Shown here: in pieces, positions 43,491-52,314 of the stretch | How the letters are laid out: the number at the start of each line of letters is the position of its first letter | Numbering within the stretch: position 1 is the stretch's first letter | NCBI RefSeq assembly: GCF_002744735.1 | Contig: NZ_KZ319339.1 | Location: 1-64,000 of the forward strand | DNA from: Marinobacter guineae | Lineage (GTDB): Bacteria; Pseudomonadota; Gammaproteobacteria; Pseudomonadales; Oleiphilaceae | Reading direction: 5' to 3' | DNA length: 64,000 bases | Made by a program: the position numbers and the translations under genes | The notes under the pieces: generated by a model | What the model was told of the DNA's origin: nothing | Database searches by the model: none | The model's input: only the letters and a program-made list of their open reading frames with translations

Positions 43491-44830
43491 CGGTAGCTGA
43501 GAATCTTGCGGAGCTGGACGAACAGGAAGTTCAGGAACGTAATTTGGTAAACACTTTTCTCCCCTTCCGACAGCAGAGATCAAATACTGCCGGCTACGAT
43601 TTCGACGCGATAGCTGGAAGCGTTCTAGCAACAGCCCTTCAAAAGCAGCTAACAAAAGGTTCGACCATAGAGTCCTTTAGGGATGCCGTTTTTGCTCGTC
43701 TGGCGCCCAAGCTAACAGATGACTCGATCAATGGACTGATTGAAACGATGTATTTTGAGGGTAATGCATCGGGGCTCTTTAAGGTTTCACCAGAATTCCT
43801 AATATTCAAAACCATACAGGCAGATGTCTCTACCAATAAGCATATCTCCCAGGTGCTTACCAACTTCATTCTGAACGAGAGAACTGAATTCCCAAGGTTG
43901 AGTAGCGACGTCAATTTTCTTGAAAAAGAGCTTGTGGAAGAATTTCAGAAATTCCTTACTAACTCGAGTAATGAGCCCACAGAGCATCCTTACCTGCCAT
44001 TTCTCTCTAAGTTATTTTCAGAGGATTTACGTTTTCTTCTCGAACATCCCACCTACTTTCTTCAGAATTTGAGTTTGTTTTTCAACTTATACAACTTCCT
44101 GTATAGCGCCCAGCTCGCCCTGAACGTTAACGGATGGACGGAGACACCCGATAGTAAGCCGCTTTTCTTTATTCTGGATACAGAGAAGGCAAGTCTCGAA
44201 AGAAAGCAGGTTGGAGAGGCTTTTGACCAACTCATCGTGAAAGTGGCGGATTTATTTCCTGTTTTATCAATGCTGGAGTACCTAAATCAGCCCCAGAACA
44301 AGAAAGCGAAAAAATTTCCCTTGTGGCGCGTTTTCCAAGATATCGACGCCATGCCAGAGCTCCAAAAACTCGAGGTTCGTAACTCACTGGAGGCGTTCTG
44401 CAAAAGATATCGAGAAAAACGAAGTTTGGAAGCTTTAGATGGCTATGCCGCAACGGTAAAAGGAATGTTTGGACACCTTAGCGAAACAGCCAAAGAGATA
44501 TTCAGCAGGCGAGGCACCAACCAATTCACAGTCAATAGCAAGTTCGTGAACGCTTTCGAGTACGAAGTTGCTTCCCACTTCATACAGGTAAGGGGACGCT
44601 CTGGGCGGGTGCTTACCGTTTCTCAAGATTATCTTCTGCTGCTTACAAACCTGTCTATCGGCGATAGGAAGCAGATCCAGTTTCAAGAGCTTCTTTCTGA
44701 GTTTAAAAAGCGGGGTGTATGGTTTGACCGGCAGTCGGAACAGGCAATCATTCGGTTTCTAGAGCGAATAGGGAACGTCGAAAGAATGAGCGATAGCGGA
44801 GATGCGGTATATGTCCGGAAAACACTTTGA
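43487..44830 (+). CDS. dptG: DNA phosphorothioation-dependent restriction protein DptG
   Basis: A 447-residue protein with no recognisable catalytic motif, assigned from its N-terminus (NLVNTFLPFRQQRSNTAG), size and position between dptF and dptH. It starts at a GTG overlapping the dptF stop (GTGA) and overlaps the start of dptH by about 20 bases. Mostly helical, with a C-terminal segment (ERIGNVERMSDSGDAVYVRKTL) resembling a winged-helix end. In known systems it is essential for restriction together with F and H. Confidence 0.88.
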   Translation: MTVAENLAELDEQEVQERNLVNTFLPFRQQRSNTAGYDFDAIAGSVLATALQKQLTKGSTIESFRDAVFARLAPKLTDDSINGLIETMYFEGNASGLFKVSPEFLIFKTIQADVSTNKHISQVLTNFILNERTEFPRLSSDVNFLEKELVEEFQKFLTNSSNEPTEHPYLPFLSKLFSEDLRFLLEHPTYFLQNLSLFFNLYNFLYSAQLALNVNGWTETPDSKPLFFILDTEKASLERKQVGEAFDQLIVKVADLFPVLSMLEYLNQPQNKKAKKFPLWRVFQDIDAMPELQKLEVRNSLEAFCKRYREKRSLEALDGYAATVKGMFGHLSETAKEIFSRRGTNQFTVNSKFVNAFEYEVASHFIQVRGRSGRVLTVSQDYLLLLTNLSIGDRKQIQFQELLSEFKKRGVWFDRQSEQAIIRFLERIGNVERMSDSGDAVYVRKTL

Positions 44831-47800
44831 AGCCTTTCTTGTAAAAAATTTGAGGGATTGGCTTGAAGAAAGAATTGAAGCGGGCGCCCGGTATCAGTTC
44901 AAGTCACCAGACCCTGAAAACACGAGAGGACTTGTCTCTGAATTGTTGGAGAGTCGGGACGGTGTTATCGAGGTCCAAGGCCAAGAGCTCTCTTATCTTT
45001 CCATTAATGGCTGCCGTTTGCTGGTGTCTGGCCACCTAGAACAACCTGATGTGGATAGTGGATGCTACACCGAGAACTATATCTCTAGCCTGCGGGATGC
45101 AGTTGCCGCTCAGGAATACCCTTTCGAAAACTGTGCGTTACTGATAATCCACAATAGCCTGCTTGATACGTTAATAAACAGTGCATTCGATCTCGCACAG
45201 GGAGAGGCCGTTTGGTCTCCGCGGCAAACAAAAGAAAAATTGGACGCTTTAATTTCTGACGATATGAATAGTCAAGTGGCGTCTCGTTGTCTTCTCGAGC
45301 ACCAGGTGCGTGTCATCAACGAGGAGGGTTCCAGTGTTTTTGGATTTCGACATCTTCACGATGCCGTGATTGATGGAGATCTTCGTTTTCAGGAACTGGG
45401 GCTTTTTAACGATCCTCATGTATTGAGCAATTCCAACGAGAAGCAAGTTGCTCGTCGCCTCGAGGCGAATCGTCAACTTCGTGAAGAGATAGAGTTTGCC
45501 GTAGAGCACTTTCCTAACGATTTAGAGGATAGGCTCACCAAATTTGGCTCGAAATTTATACAGAAGCACTTTGGGGATAACCCAGAGGTTTCTTGGAAGG
45601 ATCTGAATTACGGCGATTTTAGGGCGGAAGAGGATCGCCAAAAGAATCTTACTCTTGATTATGAGGGAGTGGAGGTTAACGGGGGCGAAGTTGAGGTCCG
45701 GGACAAAAAAGAGACAGCTGCTGGACGTCGAGATAAGCATCTCATAGTTAAAGTTCCTGCAGATCAAGAGTTTTTTAGTTTCAAGGTCAGGTTCGTGGGG
45801 CAGCGCCTAGAAAAGCGAGAGCTCGCGTTGCAGCCGAAATCTATGTCCGAGCTGATTGAAATAGATTTCTCATCCAGGGGCGACAAATCGACGTTCACTA
45901 TTTCTGGCGGTAGCGGTATCGAGCCGTGGTTTTTCAGTTTAAGGCTCAATCGAGACTCCTCAAATGAGAAGTACAGCTTCCACTGTATGGTTATTCGCGA
46001 AGGAACGTTTCATTTGTCTGCATTTGATAACCGATTCCTCGTAGATTACCGCAGAAAGGCACTCGTGCTTCAGGCAGACCAGCATGTTCTCGAATTGAAC
46101 CCAGACCTCACTTCATCGGTCGAACTCAAAGATAGCGGGCAAACGATAGCTACTACAGAATTTGGGAAGGTAGATTTCAGTCAGCTTTATGACGAATCCG
46201 ATGAAGTCAGTTTTACTTTGACCAACGGTGAAGCGGAGCTCAAAATTTTAGTAGAGGGTGAGCCGAGCAAAGAAACGCTTAGGCTGCCCGTCATATTCGA
46301 TACGAATAGATTCGCCCGGCTCTTCAAGAACGATGAATTCAACGGTATCTATAAACCTGGCAAAGACACAGTTGTATTTGATAATCAGGAGTCGGAGCCT
46401 TTATTCCTGAGAAAGTGGCTGTTGCAAGCTGAGTCGGCATTTGTGACTGAAAGTTGTGTTGAGTGGGACCATGATCGCAAGAAAGGAATCCCTAGTTCAG
46501 GCCTAGAACTTGCCGACTCTGCCTTACATGAAGCTTACTCCGCACTGATTGGATATTTCCAAGAACATAAAACGTTACCTTCTCTGGCTAGCTGGGGACC
46601 AGAGCTCGTGGCACTTGGCAAGAAATATGTCCGTGCCTGTATCGACTACTTAGAAAAAATTCCCACCGGTAAGTCATTAAGTTACTCCAACCGATTAGTG
46701 GTTCGGCTAGGGTTTGTGACGCTTAACCAAAAGCGATACCTCTCCCCATTTCATCCACTGGTGATGTCTTATTACGTCAACTTGGTAGAGGAAATTGTAC
46801 TGGATGGTGATGCCAGGAGTTTCCGTCAGTTACCTGAGGTGACGAAGGGACGGCTAAACGCGAGGGGGCTGATACCTCACTTGTTCGATAAGGAAAACCG
46901 GTACAACTATACGCAAGCGGTGCCGGAAAACCCTTTTTGGCTAGAGATTGTGCCTCACCAGGAAACAAGCTTTGACTTCGTCACCAGTCTGGTTAAACAC
47001 AAAATTGAAGAGTTCACTAGCACATTCAATCAGTTATTCCTTCAAGTAGACGATGCGCCACTCCTAATCAATTCAGTCAACAACGCGGAGAATACCGAAC
47101 TTTTTCAGGGCCTCGTCTCGTATTATCAAGCCCACTTGCAGGAAGGCCTGCACATACATGTGAATCTCTACGATCAAGAACTTATTGAAACTGAATTCGA
47201 TAAGTTCGCTGAGATGGGCATGTATGAAGAAATAAAGGCCACCTACAAACTAGACAAGGGCGCCGCGCGTCGTAACGCAGATGCGGTTATTGACTTGTTA
47301 AGAACCCGGATGACATTCAGCAAATTTCGTCATGATAACGTTGAGAAACAGGCATACGCTCACCTGACATTTTTCAAGAATGATCAGAAGGTAGAGGCTG
47401 TCGACAACAATATTAGCGAGCACCTGTCTGGCTTGGCATGCGGAGGCCTATTATCAGGTGAATCCTCACGGAGTGAGGGGGATCGGTACTTTACTGCCTT
47501 TGGGTTGGGTGGCGTAGATTACGATGACGTCCCCCATCTGAAACTGGCCAAGCTAGTAGGAACGTTGTGGCGACCGTCTCAGTCAAAAAATGATGTCTAC
47601 CACGACCATTCTGCCATAAGCCTTGCCGTTAGCCAGGAGTTCATGGCGTTGCTCGAACGCTCATACGATAGTTCTTTGTGGACAACCATCATTGACCCCA
47701 AGGTTACGCTCAAATTCTTCGAAGCAAAGACGGGCGTAATCCTGATCCATTACTCAGATCAGTACACCAGCTCCTCTGGTTACGACGCCATTACTGTCAC

Positions 47801-49934
47801 GAAGCAAATTGACCTGTATAAGAATGTACTAGGGAACGCGGGTAATGAATTGATTCGCGAGTTCAATGCCTTTAATGGTGAATGGCTGCTGAAGCTGATT
47901 ACCGATCAGTCGAAGGAGAAAACTGCCAAAGAAGGGATCATTGGAGCTTACAAGGTTGTTAGCGCAATGCTCGCCCAGTCGGACATCACCTGGGTTCCAA
48001 TATCGGTCGCAGAGATGATTCGTGTAGCTGGTAATATCGGTCTCGCGATGTCAGATAGTGATTTCTCGCGCCATAATCGAAACATCCGTAAGGGTGCCAT
48101 CTCTGACGATATTTTGTTTGCGGGTTTCAAGGATGATCGTTTGTATTTACTACCCGTAGAGGTGAAGGCAGGCGGGCGCCCAGATTTCTTCAAAGCTAAG
48201 GAGCAGGCCGTAGAGTTAAAGCAGTACATGGGAAATAATCTGCTTGGCCCGAGCCCCGATACGCTTGAAGCCAAGCTCTACAGGGGCCTGTTTGTTCGTC
48301 AGGTGCTGCTTCAAATTGAGAAATATGAGCTTTATCAGGTCTTCGAAAGCGACCATTTTTCAGGTTTTTTGAGTAACCGGGAGGCATGGCTCGAAGGCAA
48401 CTACAGTATCGGAGAGCTGCCTGATGATTACCCCCAAGCCTTGGTTGTTGCGCATATTAACAATGAATCTTGCTTTGAAGAGAAGTACGAGCTTAAAAAT
48501 GGCGTGTTGGAGGCAGAAATACCCATGGGGCTCCTCGATCAATTGGTTCGGACACCCTATCAGGAGTTGCGAGACAAAATAGAGAATTCCTCACTTCTGC
48601 ATGTTCCGGAGCAATATTTTTTGAAGCCTTTTACCCAGGAGGATTCTAAAACTCTTGGGCATGGGAATGGCGAAACTTCAAACAGCAGTCAAACAGGTAA
48701 GGTTGTGTACCCTTTTGCACAAGCCAAACTGGGAAGTTTTCATGCCGCGGCCGAAAATCCTCCAGAAGACGTTAATAGGGAAGAGGTTTACGGGCCTGTC
48801 AGCCATCTCACAGTCAAGTTTGGTACCGATGTGCAGACTAATGACGCGGTTTATTGGGAGCCGACGAACACTGATAAGTTGTTTAATACCAACACTGGAA
48901 TTATTGGCACGATGGGAACGGGCAAAACCCAGTTCACGAAGTCCTTAATTACCCAGTTGGTGAGTAATCAATACCATAACGTTGACGGCGCTCCAATTGG
49001 CATATTGATCTTCGACTACAAGGCAGACTACATAACAGACGACTTTGTGCAGGCGACCAACGCAAAAGTGTTCGAGCTTGATTGTTTACCTTTCAATCCG
49101 TTTGCATTGTTTGGCGATAAGAAAAAGCTTCCAGTGCATGTGGCTGGACAGTTCATTTCTTCCATGACCAAGTCTTATGGCCTAGGGGTCAAGCAGCAAA
49201 GCAAATTAAGGTCGGTCATCCGTGATGCATATGAAGCCGCTGGTATCTACTCCAATGATGAGAGTACGTGGGCAAGACCTGCCCCAACTTTAGAAGATGT
49301 ATGGGCGGAATTTCAGGAACAAGAAAAAATTGATCACGACTCGCTATACGCCGCACTGGAGGTGCTCTCTGCCTACGAGATCTTTGAGCCAGACACCCAC
49401 AAAACTCAGTCGCTTTACGACTTGATTGACGGCGTTACCGTCATCAATTTATCCGGCTATGACCGCACGATTCAAAACCTAGTAGTCGCACTGACGTTAG
49501 ACCTGTTTTACACCCAGATGCATCAGCAAGGCAGCTCAAAACTTGAAGGTAATTTCCGTCAGATTTCGAAAATGATTCTGGTCGACGAAGCAGATAACTT
49601 TATGTCGCAGGATTTCGAAAGCCTGAAGAAGATTCTTAAAGAGGGTCGAGAGTTTGGGGTGGGTACAATCCTCTCGACACAAGAGCTAAAGCATTTTAAG
49701 ACAGGCGACAATGACTACTCTACCTTGATTCTTTCATGGGTCATTCATCAGGTTGCCAACATCAAATCACAAGAGATAAAGGCCATATTTAACACACAGT
49801 CTAAACAAGACGAAGAATATTTTATGGGCCAAATACGCAAGTTGGAAAAGCATTTTAGTTTGTGTATAGACGGCAAAAAGAAAGTAACCAAAATGAAAGA
49901 TCTAGCATTTTGGGAACTTAAAAATGTTAAATAA
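44811..49934 (+). CDS. dptH: DNA phosphorothioation-dependent restriction protein DptH
   Basis: A 1707-residue giant protein, the largest gene of the window. The C-terminal about 400 residues form a HerA/FtsK-like ATPase: Walker A GTMGTGKT at 1366-1373 and Walker B MILVDEADNFMSQD at about 1588-1600, followed by an arginine-finger region (REFGVGTILSTQELKHF). A segment near residues 1090-1140 (LLPVEVKAGGRPDFFKAKEQAVELKQYM) looks like a PD-(D/E)xK nuclease core with E-x-K, the probable cutting site. Start ATG 44811 is chosen for GGAG nine bases upstream; 44802 is also possible. It overlaps the next gene by 11 bases. Confidence 0.93.
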   Translation: MSGKHFEAFLVKNLRDWLEERIEAGARYQFKSPDPENTRGLVSELLESRDGVIEVQGQELSYLSINGCRLLVSGHLEQPDVDSGCYTENYISSLRDAVAAQEYPFENCALLIIHNSLLDTLINSAFDLAQGEAVWSPRQTKEKLDALISDDMNSQVASRCLLEHQVRVINEEGSSVFGFRHLHDAVIDGDLRFQELGLFNDPHVLSNSNEKQVARRLEANRQLREEIEFAVEHFPNDLEDRLTKFGSKFIQKHFGDNPEVSWKDLNYGDFRAEEDRQKNLTLDYEGVEVNGGEVEVRDKKETAAGRRDKHLIVKVPADQEFFSFKVRFVGQRLEKRELALQPKSMSELIEIDFSSRGDKSTFTISGGSGIEPWFFSLRLNRDSSNEKYSFHCMVIREGTFHLSAFDNRFLVDYRRKALVLQADQHVLELNPDLTSSVELKDSGQTIATTEFGKVDFSQLYDESDEVSFTLTNGEAELKILVEGEPSKETLRLPVIFDTNRFARLFKNDEFNGIYKPGKDTVVFDNQESEPLFLRKWLLQAESAFVTESCVEWDHDRKKGIPSSGLELADSALHEAYSALIGYFQEHKTLPSLASWGPELVALGKKYVRACIDYLEKIPTGKSLSYSNRLVVRLGFVTLNQKRYLSPFHPLVMSYYVNLVEEIVLDGDARSFRQLPEVTKGRLNARGLIPHLFDKENRYNYTQAVPENPFWLEIVPHQETSFDFVTSLVKHKIEEFTSTFNQLFLQVDDAPLLINSVNNAENTELFQGLVSYYQAHLQEGLHIHVNLYDQELIETEFDKFAEMGMYEEIKATYKLDKGAARRNADAVIDLLRTRMTFSKFRHDNVEKQAYAHLTFFKNDQKVEAVDNNISEHLSGLACGGLLSGESSRSEGDRYFTAFGLGGVDYDDVPHLKLAKLVGTLWRPSQSKNDVYHDHSAISLAVSQEFMALLERSYDSSLWTTIIDPKVTLKFFEAKTGVILIHYSDQYTSSSGYDAITVTKQIDLYKNVLGNAGNELIREFNAFNGEWLLKLITDQSKEKTAKEGIIGAYKVVSAMLAQSDITWVPISVAEMIRVAGNIGLAMSDSDFSRHNRNIRKGAISDDILFAGFKDDRLYLLPVEVKAGGRPDFFKAKEQAVELKQYMGNNLLGPSPDTLEAKLYRGLFVRQVLLQIEKYELYQVFESDHFSGFLSNREAWLEGNYSIGELPDDYPQALVVAHINNESCFEEKYELKNGVLEAEIPMGLLDQLVRTPYQELRDKIENSSLLHVPEQYFLKPFTQEDSKTLGHGNGETSNSSQTGKVVYPFAQAKLGSFHAAAENPPEDVNREEVYGPVSHLTVKFGTDVQTNDAVYWEPTNTDKLFNTNTGIIGTMGTGKTQFTKSLITQLVSNQYHNVDGAPIGILIFDYKADYITDDFVQATNAKVFELDCLPFNPFALFGDKKKLPVHVAGQFISSMTKSYGLGVKQQSKLRSVIRDAYEAAGIYSNDESTWARPAPTLEDVWAEFQEQEKIDHDSLYAALEVLSAYEIFEPDTHKTQSLYDLIDGVTVINLSGYDRTIQNLVVALTLDLFYTQMHQQGSSKLEGNFRQISKMILVDEADNFMSQDFESLKKILKEGREFGVGTILSTQELKHFKTGDNDYSTLILSWVIHQVANIKSQEIKAIFNTQSKQDEEYFMGQIRKLEKHFSLCIDGKKKVTKMKDLAFWELKNVK

Positions 49935-50484
49935 AATTTGGGACGGGATTGTAAAAGTTTGGCAGCTAACGGCTGGGTGGCGAGAAATTTTTTCAGTCTT
50001 CCTCTCGGATACGCTAAAAATAATCATCAACCCAAGCTATGTGATGTTTTCAGGCATCGCGATAGCTTTAGCGACTCTGGGGATTTGGATTGAATTCTTA
50101 CCTATGGGCTTTTCTGAAAAGCCGGAATGGTATCGACAGCTAAATAATACTTCAGTATTTACTTTCTGCATTGCCCTTTTGGGGAGTATGGCGGTGGAGT
50201 ATATATTTGATAGTAAGGGAGAGGCTGGTAAGTATGATTCAGAAAAAGAGTTGCATAAGCATATGGCTTTCTTTTTCTGGTTTCTTGCGTTGATACTGTC
50301 ATTTGCATCATTGAAAAGTGATTGGGGTGTCGTGGCTGGATTATCTTCAACAATATTGCTTTGGCTGTACGTGAACTCTTACCGGGAGAAGTTCAATAAG
50401 CAAAGTACTGAGGCCATAAATGCTCTTAACCCAAAGTTCAATAAGAAAGATGAGCCAGAGCTTGGCGGGGATGGATTGCAATGA
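49924..50484 (+). CDS. Four-helix membrane protein coupled to dptH
   Basis: A 186-residue protein of unrecognised family. Four hydrophobic helices are at about residues 38-60, 77-95, 114-130 and 134-150, with an N-terminal amphipathic stretch and a charged C-terminal tail (KFNKKDEPELGGDG). It overlaps the dptH end by 11 bases and the DGQHR gene by four (ATGA), so all five rightward genes are translationally linked. Composition is clearly more A+T-rich than dptFGH. It is not part of the described Dpt set. A membrane-bound effector or anchor of the restriction complex is possible; this is inference. Confidence 0.75.
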   Translation: MLNKIWDGIVKVWQLTAGWREIFSVFLSDTLKIIINPSYVMFSGIAIALATLGIWIEFLPMGFSEKPEWYRQLNNTSVFTFCIALLGSMAVEYIFDSKGEAGKYDSEKELHKHMAFFFWFLALILSFASLKSDWGVVAGLSSTILLWLYVNSYREKFNKQSTEAINALNPKFNKKDEPELGGDGLQ

Positions 50485-51671
50485 GTGAATTTAAAATTCC
50501 TTGCTTTGCTCTTAGGCAGCCTATTGGTGAGTTTTATATCGCATCTGTAAACTCAAAGACGCTAAAGCGTGTTTGTTTTACAAAGACGGCCGAAATTGAA
50601 GAGGAATATATTTCGGGGAATCAACGAAGATTAAATGAAGATCGGGCTAAAGAAATTGCAAGCTATTTGAAGACTGAAAATGCGTCAATTCCGAATACTA
50701 TTATTTTGAGTGCCAATTATGACATGAATGATAATTTGCTTGTTGACCCGGATCAAGCTTGGAGGTTTGAAGAAGGTCTGGAGTATGATGGAGTGCGTTT
50801 TGGAAAAATTGTCATACCAGACGGTTCCTTGAGGATATGCTCAGTTATTGATGGTCAGCATCGCTTGCAAGCATTCGACTTTAGTGACGAAGATATGGAT
50901 CTTCCATGTTCAATATTTTTAGATCTTCCTCCTTCTTTGCAAGCATATATATTTTCCACTATCAACTTCAACCAACAAAAGGTTGATAAAAGTTTAGCCT
51001 ATCAATTGTTTGGCTATCAGCTTGATGATAGCTCTGCCTCAAGCTGGTCCCCAGATATGCTGGCTGTAAATCTATCCAGAAGATTCAATAATGAGGGTCC
51101 TTTTAGAGACCGTATAGTCTTAATAAAAGGAGGGGATCAAAATATTAAAGACTGGAGTATTTCATCAGCTGCATTCATTGAGGGTGTCGTTTCACTTATT
51201 TCTGGAAATCCCAAAAAAGACAAATATAAAATTTCCAGGAAAAAAATTGTTGGCCATGGAAACCGTAAAGATTTAGAGGATAATCCGGGTTATCCATTGC
51301 GGAATTATTATATTCAGGGCAATGACAAAGCTATATCTGTAATCTTAAGTTTGTATTTTAATGCTATGAGCTCGCTTTTGTGGCGCGATCTGCCTCCAGA
51401 TAACATTTTATTCAGGACTGTTGGAGTTTCTGCTCAATTCGACTTTCTTAAGTTTCTTCTGGTAAATAAAAAAGTTTCGATCTCTAAAGATGTGGATTTT
51501 AATAAAGAGTTAGCGAATTTAAAAGGACTTAATTTGACTGGAGAATATTTCAGCGCGAAGTCAGCAACAAAAAAACGAGTTGTAGATGCGCTAAAGCTAA
51601 AGTGTGGGTTCTCTGAAAAAGATGGTGTAAATGAAGAATTACTTGCTGCTCTAGGAGGTCAAATACAATAA
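50481..51671 (+). CDS. DGQHR-domain protein (DndB-like paralogue) in the dpt operon
   Basis: A 396-residue protein with the DGQHR motif at residues 124-128 (SVIDGQHRLQAFDFS) and the downstream segment IFSTINFNQQKVDKSLAYQLF, as in DndB and other ParB/sulfiredoxin-fold DGQHR proteins. It differs from the DndB encoded at 55826-56917 and belongs to a longer DGQHR branch. DndB represses dnd genes and tunes modification frequency; whether this copy does so is unknown. It is strongly A+T-rich compared with every neighbour. Last gene of the rightward operon. Confidence 0.82.
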   Translation: MSEFKIPCFALRQPIGEFYIASVNSKTLKRVCFTKTAEIEEEYISGNQRRLNEDRAKEIASYLKTENASIPNTIILSANYDMNDNLLVDPDQAWRFEEGLEYDGVRFGKIVIPDGSLRICSVIDGQHRLQAFDFSDEDMDLPCSIFLDLPPSLQAYIFSTINFNQQKVDKSLAYQLFGYQLDDSSASSWSPDMLAVNLSRRFNNEGPFRDRIVLIKGGDQNIKDWSISSAAFIEGVVSLISGNPKKDKYKISRKKIVGHGNRKDLEDNPGYPLRNYYIQGNDKAISVILSLYFNAMSSLLWRDLPPDNILFRTVGVSAQFDFLKFLLVNKKVSISKDVDFNKELANLKGLNLTGEYFSAKSATKKRVVDALKLKCGFSEKDGVNEELLAALGGQIQ

Positions 51672-51917
51672 ATAAGCCTATTAGATCAAAAATTGGGACG
51701 GGAGTTGCGTCGTCTTACGTTGGTTTCGTTCAAAGCTTAAAGCGTGGGATTGAGAGCAAAGAAATTAGAGAGTTGGTTAGGGTGGATATGAAGAGTGGAT
51801 AGGCCCGCCGGTTCATTTGAACCCACCTTTGAAATGTGCTGAGGCGAATGGCGTTAAAAAAACGATTAGTTTTGGTCGGGCCCAGGATCTATCAGTCTTT
51901 GTCTCTATAAGATTTTT

Positions 51918-51952
51918 AATTTTTCGATTCCTGTCTCGTAGATCGAAAATTT
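51918..51952. terminator. Possible two-way terminator between dpt and dnd operons
   Basis: TTTTCGAT (51921-51928) and ATCGAAAA (51942-51949) form an eight-base-pair stem within A/T-rich flanks that give T-runs on both strands. The stem is low in GC, so strength is uncertain. The rest of the 288-base convergent gap holds no supported gene. Confidence 0.4.
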
Positions 51953-51959
51953 AATTACT

Positions 51960-52313
51960 TTAGGTAAATAAAGATTTTAGGTCTGATGCGCTTTTCATAT
52001 GTCCGAGCTTATGGAGCCCGTTATCTATTAAAGAGCGAACGATGTCTTGTATTTCAGCTTCAATGTTTTGTTCCGTACAAAACTGTCGGATCAAGGCTTC
52101 ATATGCTTTCTCGTGATCGCCGAATAAAACATCTCGATTGATGACATGGGTCTCTTCAGGCTTGTTCTCATTAACTGATGCAGTACGGATATCTCGGAGT
52201 GCCAGGGATAGTGCTATGCGAGCCACTACGTTCGGAGTGAGGCGAGTTTGGGTTTGAATATACTGTAGTCGGTCCCAAGTTTTTTTGCTCAAGTAGATAC
52301 GAGTTGGGAACAT
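51960..52313 (-). CDS. dndE: DNA sulfur modification protein DndE
   Basis: A 117-residue small basic protein of the DndE family. MFPTRIYLSKKTWDRLQYIQTQTRLTPNVVARIALSLAL is the ribbon-helix-helix-like start typical of DndE, which in E. coli forms a tetramer that binds nicked DNA. Last gene of the dndBCDE operon, one base after dndD. Confidence 0.93.
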   Translation of the reverse strand: MFPTRIYLSKKTWDRLQYIQTQTRLTPNVVARIALSLALRDIRTASVNENKPEETHVINRDVLFGDHEKAYEALIRQFCTEQNIEAEIQDIVRSLIDNGLHKLGHMKSASDLKSLFT

Positions 52314-52314
52314 T

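Noticed and set aside
51672..51800. Short open frame directly after the DGQHR gene (NKPIRSKIGTG...)
   Set aside because: It has no ATG, GTG or TTG start at its head, and no family likeness was seen.
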